From: Bacteroidaceae bacterium
GTDB taxonomy: Bacteria > Bacteroidota > Bacteroidia > Bacteroidales > Bacteroidaceae
Direction of reading: 5' to 3'
Length of the DNA: 64,000 nt
NCBI GenBank assembly: GCA_017617575.1
Contig: JAFZVY010000160.1
Coordinates: forward strand, 1-64,000
Made by a program: the position numbers and the translations under genes. A model generated the notes under the pieces. It saw only the letters and a list, made by a program, of their open reading frames with translations. It did not search any database and was not told the origin of the DNA. Shown piece after piece: positions 57,632-64,000 of the stretch; position 1 is the first letter of the stretch, and each line of letters starts with the position of its first letter.

Positions 57632-59503
57632 TTACTCCGTAATAGGTATCTCGAACTGAGGAGTTGGTATTCCTCCCTTTGAGAATATCTCTGGGACAGG
57701 ATAGTCGTCATAGCAGTAACGAAGCTTGCCATCCACTATTGACCAAGTGACGGTGGACTCCTTCACCACCTTAGTCTGACCGTCAGTGAACGTCACTATG
57801 ATACTGCCGTCAAACTGACGCTTAGCAGAAAGGGCACGTGGACCTTCGCTCTCAAGTGCCTTCTCGCCATACGCAATCTTGCGCATCTGAAGTGCTGCAC
57901 GATGACCAGCCACCTGCTTGTCCTGAGGGTGGATGTCATTCCACTCGCCAGTGTCGAGAGTAGTGGCAAGCGCTGCACGGCTAAGTATGCGAGTGGCGAG
58001 ACGCTGCTGTTCACGGATGTCGCACCAACCACTCTCCTTGACCGGTTCTGTGTGGCGAGTCATGTAGCCAGGCAACTGCATCACGACTATAGGAAGAGGT
58101 GCGCGGAACTGCTTGCGCCAACTTGCCACCATATTGACAAGGTACATCGAATAGTCCTTCGTACCAAGGTTTGACTCACCCTGATACCATAGGATACCCT
58201 TGAACTGGAAATCGCGGAGCGGTGCTATCATAGCATTGTACAAGCCTGTTGGACAGTCAACGAAGTAAGTGGAAGATGGTCGGCGAGGCATCTGCTTTGC
58301 AATACACATCTGAGCCTCTTCCGACACCTTATATATATGGTCTCCTACTTCAAGCTGATACAACTTGCCAGAGGTGAAGTTTGCAGGTCCCGACTGAGAC
58401 ATGAGGTGAACCATAATCTCATTCTCGCCCTTGCGCAACAGACCCTCAGGCACCTTGTAAATACGTGGAGGATACTCATAAGTAGTGTTGCCAACGTACT
58501 TGCCGTTGACAAAGATAGTGTCAGCATCCTTCATGGCACCCATGCGGAGAACTGCTGCCTTGGCTGCGTCCTGTTCATCAACGTTCACCGTGAAACGGAA
58601 CCAATAAGAGCCATTGCCTTTGAACCAGCGCGAGAAGATATTAGTCTTCTGCCAAGTGGAGAAGTCATAGTCAGGCGAGCGCCAACGGTTGACAACAGTG
58701 TCGGCAGACATCATGTCGCGCTCCCACTTAACGAAAGCCATCATCTCCGCACGGTTAACAGAGTCAACCCAGTTAGCCTGATTGTACTTCGGAGCATCAA
58801 ACTCATTCGCATAGGCAGGGAACGTCTTTAGCACCTCCTTTGGCATCCAAGCCTCAACGCGCGTTCCACCAACAGCCGAATTGATGATACCTATCGGCAC
58901 CTTCTTCTCCTCCTGTAGTTCGCGTGCCATAAAATAGCAAATGCCAGATACCTCTGCACAGTTCTGTGGAGTGATGTTCTGCCATTTCAAGGTACGCACA
59001 TTATCGTTTGGTCGAATGTAGTTGTACTGATGAGGAAACTTCAGATAGCGTATCTGGTCATTGGAATAGTCTTTGACAAGGTCCGCCACCCTATCCATAC
59101 AACGACGGATAGGTAGTTCCATATTGGACTGTCCGGAACACAGGAACACATCGCCCACAAGTATGTTCTTGAATGACGTACCAAGGACAAAGGAAGAAGC
59201 GTTTGCACTACCCTTCGCACCCTTGACATACACATTCATGGTTTGAGGTTCAGCACACGCCTTCATCTTTGGAAGATAGACCTTCCACGTTCCATCCGCT
59301 CCAACATTACCCTTTGCACACTTGCCGTTGAATTCAACCTTAACTACGGAGCCAGGCTCTGCCCAACCCCATACAGGGACTTTAACATCACGCTGAAGAA
59401 CCATTCCCTCGTTGAAAAACGCTGGAAGTGTAACCTTTCCCTGAGCAAAGAGCATCACGGACTGAATGGCAAGAATCAATACGAAACTAAGTCTTTTCAT
59501 CAT
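57632..59503 (-). CDS. Sialate O-acetylesterase-like (CE20-type) acetylesterase
   Basis: 623 residues; the signal peptide ends MLFAQG. An N-terminal jelly-roll part (MVLQRDVKVPVWGWAEPG) is followed by an SGNH domain with S126 (CSGQSNMELP), the block NSAVGGTRVEAW and the pair D523/H525 (NDIHPQDK). A beta-sandwich is inserted at about 240-375 (FRFTVNVDEQD..NEIMVHLMS). Family members deacetylate sialic acid or, as in CE20, xyloglucan or xylan oligosaccharides. In this locus acetyl-xylan oligosaccharides are the best guess. First esterase after SusD. Confidence 0.82.
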   Translation of the reverse strand: MMKRLSFVLILAIQSVMLFAQGKVTLPAFFNEGMVLQRDVKVPVWGWAEPGSVVKVEFNGKCAKGNVGADGTWKVYLPKMKACAEPQTMNVYVKGAKGSANASSFVLGTSFKNILVGDVFLCSGQSNMELPIRRCMDRVADLVKDYSNDQIRYLKFPHQYNYIRPNDNVRTLKWQNITPQNCAEVSGICYFMARELQEEKKVPIGIINSAVGGTRVEAWMPKEVLKTFPAYANEFDAPKYNQANWVDSVNRAEMMAFVKWERDMMSADTVVNRWRSPDYDFSTWQKTNIFSRWFKGNGSYWFRFTVNVDEQDAAKAAVLRMGAMKDADTIFVNGKYVGNTTYEYPPRIYKVPEGLLRKGENEIMVHLMSQSGPANFTSGKLYQLEVGDHIYKVSEEAQMCIAKQMPRRPSSTYFVDCPTGLYNAMIAPLRDFQFKGILWYQGESNLGTKDYSMYLVNMVASWRKQFRAPLPIVVMQLPGYMTRHTEPVKESGWCDIREQQRLATRILSRAALATTLDTGEWNDIHPQDKQVAGHRAALQMRKIAYGEKALESEGPRALSAKRQFDGSIIVTFTDGQTKVVKESTVTWSIVDGKLRYCYDDYPVPEIFSKGGIPTPQFEIPITE

Positions 59504-59601
59504 ATCAAACTAAAAAGCCCCCCTACCCCCTAAGGGAGCGGCTTTCAAATAATGAACCTTGAATAATTATCAATTATCCATTATCAATTATCAATTAAAG
59601 A

Positions 59602-59632
59602 GCAGCCCCCTACAGGGGGATAGAGGGCTGCC
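59602..59632 (-). terminator. Hairpin after SusD
   Basis: On the reverse strand GCAGCCC, CCCCC, TGTA, GGGGG, GGGCTGC can fold into a strong stem followed by TCTTT. It may partly stop transcription after SusD, so that SusC/SusD exceed the downstream esterases. Confidence 0.55.
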
Positions 59633-59705
59633 CTTTCTAACATGTCGGTCAAATAACCATTACTTGATTGGCAAATGCCTTATCAACTAATTAGCGATAA
59701 ACAAA

Positions 59706-61388
59706 TCACTTGATTGGCAAGTACCAATTCTTCTCATCCTTCAAGTAGTCGTAAAGTGTAGCATTAAGCTTTCCGTCACGACGAGCAACCTTGTCAGCAA
59801 GGAACGTTGGGTCATTCCTATGCATTGAGAGACGCATCAAGTCATAGTAGCGAAGTCCTTCGGACGCTGTCTCAAGACCCATCTCATCACAGATAAGGTT
59901 CTCGACTGCAAGAATACTGTCTGCCTTTGTAGCGCACTGTGGTATCCTGTAGAGTGTATCAGCATCGGCACGGTTACAGCCACGTGAGTGAATGCCCTGA
60001 GTGTTCTCACGAGTGAAAGAATACTCGCTGAACGAGAGTAAGTCACCAGCAGCCTCACGCTCATCCTCTGGTATGTAATCTTCAATATTGTCTCTCCACA
60101 ATCCGTACTTGAGGACTGCAAATGCAGCGTTTGGATAGCCAGCTCTGTTCATAGCCTCTGCATAGCGGAGATATATGTGCTGAAGACGGTAGAGAGTCAC
60201 CGTTTCCGTTGAGCGATGTTTATAGTTATACGTTACATAATGACTAAACTGGTCATTATCAGATACAGTGTAGCCAGAAACGAAAATACTATACAAACGT
60301 AGGTCGCCATCATACTTTGAGGCATAGCCGTTGATATGCTCATATATAAGCGTGTCTGGCAACTGAGTTACAGGATCTATATCCACGACAATACTACGCT
60401 GCTCTTTCGACAAGTTTTTAAGCGCCTGTGATGCATCCAACGAGCAATAGTAATTATTTCTCTCAGAAGAGTTGAACAGATAGTATAATTCTGACTCCAT
60501 ACCATAATACTTCGACACCTCAAAAGGAACATACGTAATACGCTCTTCTTTTTCCCTTATTGCACTATAGAAGTTGTCTTGGATATTAAGAATTTCAAAA
60601 TTTCTGTCTTTCCAACAGGTTTTAGCAACTCCCGTTGGGTGAGTATCACCAAGCTTTGTGAGATAGTCGTGATAATACTGTGCTGCCTCCTTATAACGCT
60701 CTGCCCAAAGACAGAGGTCGCCAAGGAGAATACGTACGTTGATATAGAAATCGCGTGAGCTCATATCATTCATGTTACCGTATGATGGGTACTCCACATC
60801 CACGTTTTCCTTGATGTCATCGATAAAGTACTCTGCAATCTGCTTCACATTGTACTTAGGATAAGCTTTCACGTCGGCATCCTTCTCCGTAAGAATTGGC
60901 TTAGTGAAGAAAGGAACAGAGCCATAGTTGAGTGCAAGCTGGAGATATGCCCATGCACGATATGACTTGATAACGGAATACTCCTTTGCAAATACCACCT
61001 CACCATGCTTCTTGAGGTTGAGGTTAGCACTCTCGAGATAAAAATTACAATTCTGGATTACGGCATAGTAGTCGCTAATCTTATTGTACTCGTTATCATC
61101 AAGGTTTCTGAACTCAGCAAGGTTCTTGAGGTCATCGCTTGCCGCATCCGTTACGGAGATAAGGTCGCCACGCACCTCACCAAGAAGGATTGTACGGTCT
61201 GCCACATTACGCATTGTCTGGATTATTCCGAGGACAGAATGCAATGTGTCTGTTGGTACGTCAACTTTATGATTGAAGTCAACAAGGTTGCTTTCTGGCT
61301 CAGAGCAACTCTCCATAGTGAGAACGGAAGAGCCGATAGTGGCGAACGCAAGTGACGTTACAAATACTTTTCTTATAATAGATTTCAT
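59706..61388 (-). CDS. SusD/RagB-family glycan-binding lipoprotein
   Basis: 560 residues with a lipoprotein signal; the lipidated Cys is C28 (MESCSEPES). The fold pattern is SusD-like: helices YYAVIQNCNFYLESAN and SYRAWAYLQLALNYGSVPFFTKPI in the N-terminal half, and the typical end EGLRYYDLMRLSMH..NWYLPIK. It sits on the cell surface over the SusC channel and binds oligosaccharides, here probably xylan fragments. Only 13 bases separate it from the SusC stop. A short copy of its last codons occurs downstream at 59662-59681. Confidence 0.92.
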   Translation of the reverse strand: MKSIIRKVFVTSLAFATIGSSVLTMESCSEPESNLVDFNHKVDVPTDTLHSVLGIIQTMRNVADRTILLGEVRGDLISVTDAASDDLKNLAEFRNLDDNEYNKISDYYAVIQNCNFYLESANLNLKKHGEVVFAKEYSVIKSYRAWAYLQLALNYGSVPFFTKPILTEKDADVKAYPKYNVKQIAEYFIDDIKENVDVEYPSYGNMNDMSSRDFYINVRILLGDLCLWAERYKEAAQYYHDYLTKLGDTHPTGVAKTCWKDRNFEILNIQDNFYSAIREKEERITYVPFEVSKYYGMESELYYLFNSSERNNYYCSLDASQALKNLSKEQRSIVVDIDPVTQLPDTLIYEHINGYASKYDGDLRLYSIFVSGYTVSDNDQFSHYVTYNYKHRSTETVTLYRLQHIYLRYAEAMNRAGYPNAAFAVLKYGLWRDNIEDYIPEDEREAAGDLLSFSEYSFTRENTQGIHSRGCNRADADTLYRIPQCATKADSILAVENLICDEMGLETASEGLRYYDLMRLSMHRNDPTFLADKVARRDGKLNATLYDYLKDEKNWYLPIK

Positions 61389-61401
61389 ATATTCAAGTGT
61401 T

Positions 61402-64000
61402 TTAGAGGTTAATCTTCATACCAAGTGAGAAACTGCGACCGAAGCCGAGCATACCACGATCAATGCCCATACCTATTACAGAGTTAGTCGAAGCGAACTC
61501 TGGGTCGTTTCCGAGATACTTGGTGAGGGTGAATAGATTATTACCGGCAGCCCATACTGTAATGCCCTGGATGTACTCGTTGTGAACAGGCAACTTGTAG
61601 CTAATTGTGACATTCTTTAGCTTCAAGTAGCTTCCATCCTCAATCCAACGGTCAGAGAAGCGACTGTTACCCATCTCATCGAGGAATGATGCACGAGGAA
61701 CATCAGTCTGCTGTCCTTCATAAGTCCAACGGTTGAGCATAGTAGTAGTCTGGTTGTAGAAGTATGAACCGGACTCAAGCACAGAGCGTTGGTAATTATA
61801 GATATCACCTCCAAGAGAGTAGTTGAAGTTGGCCGTAAGCGTGAAGTTCTTCCAAGAAACCATAGTATTAATAGTACCGAAGATATCAGGATTAGGGTCA
61901 CCTATCACCTGCATATCCTTTGAGTCAAGAACGTTATCATCAGTTACGAAACGAACATCTCCCGCATGGAAATATTGCTTGTCGCCATTCTTCTTAACTT
62001 GGTAGATACCAGCGTCAGATGCTTCCTTCTCGGTTGCATACACGCCGTTTGTCTTATATCCATAGAACAGATTTGCCGGGCTGCCCACCTGAGAACGGAT
62101 TGTAGCTCCATAAAGTTCATTGTCAACATAGTTGGCAGAAGAAGCAAGAGCCTTAATCGTGTTCTTATAGTGTCCAACACTACCGCCTATAGACCATACG
62201 AAATCCTTAAGGTTTAAAACCTTTGCGTTAAATGCTACATTAAAGCCTTCGTTGGCAAGCTTACCATCATTATTCCAGTTATAACGAAGACCAGTGATAT
62301 AGCTGAGAGGATTAACGGAAAGAAGGTCTGAGGTAACGCTATTGAAGTATGTGAATGCTACGTTCACACGGTTGTCGAAACCTACGAGATTAACACCTGC
62401 AGTAAGACGGCGTGTAGTCTCCCACTTTAACTTAGTATTACCGATGTTACCCATGTAAATACCTGTAGTCTCATCAAACATACGCTTAGCAATAAAGTAT
62501 GTTCTTGCAGCCTTGCAGTCGATATCGTCATTACCGAGTATGTCATAACCTACATTGAGACGGAGGTAGTCAACACCCTTGGCATTAAACCACTTCTCAT
62601 TTGACACAACCCAAGCACCCTCAACAGAAGGGAACATACCGAAGGCATAGTTGCTAACCTTGAGAGCACCTTCCACATCCTTACCGAAGCGGCTTGAACC
62701 ATCGAGCGAAGCACCAAGACTGAGGTAGTAACGCTCAAGGTAATTGTAGTTGGCATTAAGGTAGTATGTAAAGTTTGTACTACGTGCATCATCACCATCC
62801 GTACTCTTGTATTTAAGTGACTTTGACATGTTAGGTGTCTTGTCGTTACCTGTATCATATCCAGACCCTGCATTAAGATTGTAAGTATCATTAAAGAGAC
62901 GGAAACCAGCACGTGCATCAAGCTTGTGAGCGCCAAAGCGCTTGTTGTAGCCTACATACAAATCATTCATGACAGTAATCTGACGAGCTGCCATTGCAGA
63001 AGAAATGTTTTCAACGTTACCAAGTTTATCAATATAATACACTGGCACACAATTCGTAGGAATATAATAACGATCCTCTGTATTGTCAATCTGGAATGCG
63101 AAATGGTTTGCAATGAACAAGTCCTTAGTTACGTCCCACTTTGGAGTGATTGAGAGTGTGATGAGACGATTACCGAAGAGGTTCTTGTTCATACCCTCAG
63201 CGTTATCAAGAAGACTTACAGGATTGGCAAGCGACCTGTTGTACTTACTGCTGGCAATAGACACATCATTGAGATAGTCATCTGCTTCTGCGAGGTAGCC
63301 TGAAAGGTTACCCTTTGTGTCGTAAGCGTATGGTGAGAGGAATGGTGCCTTGATGAGAGCAAGGAATGCTGGAGAGGAGATAAGTCCATCTGTCACTTCA
63401 TCCTTTACGGCATCATCACGAAGGTTACGGCTCACGTCGCTATATGAAGCGTCGAAGCGTACGGTAAGCGAAGGGAGAACTATGATATCAGTATTCAAGC
63501 GAAGATTGAAGCGTGAATATGAATTGCCCTTGAGAGTAGCGTCTCCACCTGTGTAACCTACGGAGAGGTTGTAGTTGGCAACTTCATCACCACCCTGCAC
63601 GTTGATACTGTAATTCTGGGTGAATGCCTCATTATATACCTCTTTGTTCCAATCCGTAGAATTATGATACATGTTATAGTAATAATAGTTAGGATCAGAC
63701 TGGAGGAACTTGTATGAGTTTGAGATAGAACCCGTAGTTCCGATAAGCTCTGAAGCGTAGATTCGATAGTCCTCAGCATTCATCACCGTTGGAGTCTTAG
63801 GCAGAAGCTCATAGCTACCACCTACGCTCACGTCAATACGAGTAGCCATTGACTTGTTGCGCTTAGTCTCAATTATGACAACTCCATTGGCAGCCTTGGC
63901 TCCATAGATGGCAGTACCATTCTTGAGCACACTCACCTTCTCGATATCCTCCACCATGATGTTGGCAAGGACGTTATTGAAGAAGCCGTCGTGGAGTGAC
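61402..64000 (-). CDS. SusC/RagA-family TonB-dependent transporter (5' part cut by the window)
   Basis: At least 865 residues are visible and the frame stays open to the window edge (SLHDGFFNNVLANIMVEDIEKV). The plug signature VEDIEKVSVLKNGTAIYGAKAANGVVIIETK is present (about 63860-63957), followed by the long beta-barrel and the usual end DPEFASTNSVIGMGIDRGMLGFGRSFSLGMKINL. The N-terminal carboxypeptidase-like domain, TonB box and signal peptide lie beyond the window. It imports oligosaccharides through the outer membrane together with SusD. First visible gene of the reverse operon; the promoter is outside. Confidence 0.93.
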   Translation of the reverse strand, partial: SLHDGFFNNVLANIMVEDIEKVSVLKNGTAIYGAKAANGVVIIETKRNKSMATRIDVSVGGSYELLPKTPTVMNAEDYRIYASELIGTTGSISNSYKFLQSDPNYYYYNMYHNSTDWNKEVYNEAFTQNYSINVQGGDEVANYNLSVGYTGGDATLKGNSYSRFNLRLNTDIIVLPSLTVRFDASYSDVSRNLRDDAVKDEVTDGLISSPAFLALIKAPFLSPYAYDTKGNLSGYLAEADDYLNDVSIASSKYNRSLANPVSLLDNAEGMNKNLFGNRLITLSITPKWDVTKDLFIANHFAFQIDNTEDRYYIPTNCVPVYYIDKLGNVENISSAMAARQITVMNDLYVGYNKRFGAHKLDARAGFRLFNDTYNLNAGSGYDTGNDKTPNMSKSLKYKSTDGDDARSTNFTYYLNANYNYLERYYLSLGASLDGSSRFGKDVEGALKVSNYAFGMFPSVEGAWVVSNEKWFNAKGVDYLRLNVGYDILGNDDIDCKAARTYFIAKRMFDETTGIYMGNIGNTKLKWETTRRLTAGVNLVGFDNRVNVAFTYFNSVTSDLLSVNPLSYITGLRYNWNNDGKLANEGFNVAFNAKVLNLKDFVWSIGGSVGHYKNTIKALASSANYVDNELYGATIRSQVGSPANLFYGYKTNGVYATEKEASDAGIYQVKKNGDKQYFHAGDVRFVTDDNVLDSKDMQVIGDPNPDIFGTINTMVSWKNFTLTANFNYSLGGDIYNYQRSVLESGSYFYNQTTTMLNRWTYEGQQTDVPRASFLDEMGNSRFSDRWIEDGSYLKLKNVTISYKLPVHNEYIQGITVWAAGNNLFTLTKYLGNDPEFASTNSVIGMGIDRGMLGFGRSFSLGMKINL

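Overview
The window looks like a chromosomal segment of a Prevotella-type Bacteroidetes, probably a rumen or gut xylan degrader. Three things support this: a SusC/SusD pair with a hybrid two-component regulator, Bacteroidetes-style promoters (TTTG, about 20 bp, TAnnTTTG) and no clear Shine-Dalgarno sequences, and secreted enzymes whose signal peptides mostly end in ...AQ. The GH10-CE1 fusion and GH3 xylosidase pairing matches, from memory, the xylanolytic cluster described for Prevotella ruminicola 23. No database was searched.

Layout. 1-2350: a YafQ/RelE-type toxin-antitoxin remnant with a frameshifted toxin, a palindromic repeat element, and a cytoplasmic SGNH hydrolase. 2700-13840: a secreted protein of unknown role, then a reverse-strand GH95-GH43-GH43 operon and a 1090-residue secreted protein with three carbohydrate-binding-like modules. 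14260-26355 (reverse): a 1350-residue hybrid two-component system, a CE1-like/CE6 double esterase, a GH51 arabinofuranosidase, a truncated fimbrillin-like lipoprotein and a GH5 enzyme. 27300-35850 (forward): GH97, GH43-CBM6, a GH43-CBM6-esterase fusion and GH31. 36070-40139 (reverse): a TlpA-like thioredoxin-fold protein and a GH43, separated by a 45-bp minisatellite. 40522-49640 (forward): GH3, an esterase, a DUF3237 protein, GH43 and a GH10-CE1 fusion. 51007-51522: an HU-like DNA-binding protein between two inverted MITE-like elements. 52083-64000 (reverse): SusC (cut by the window edge), SusD, then CE20-like, CE6-CE1, CE1 and CE15 esterases.

Together these genes describe a system for heavily decorated glucuronoarabinoxylan. 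GH10 and GH5 would cut the backbone. CE15, CE1, CE6 and CE20-type esterases would remove ester groups. GH43, GH51, GH95, GH97 and GH31 would strip arabinose, L-galactose (or fucose), D-galactose and xylose or glucose side groups. SusC/SusD would import the oligosaccharides, and GH3 and GH43 would finish them. The hybrid two-component system is the likely inducer. No GH67 or GH115 alpha-glucuronidase is visible here.

The least explained material is structural: a shared C-terminal module plus tail on enzymes with unrelated catalytic domains, several intergenic palindrome families that bracket individual genes, a 60-bp duplicate of a gene's 3' end, a hairpin minisatellite, and a possible small RNA before GH97.
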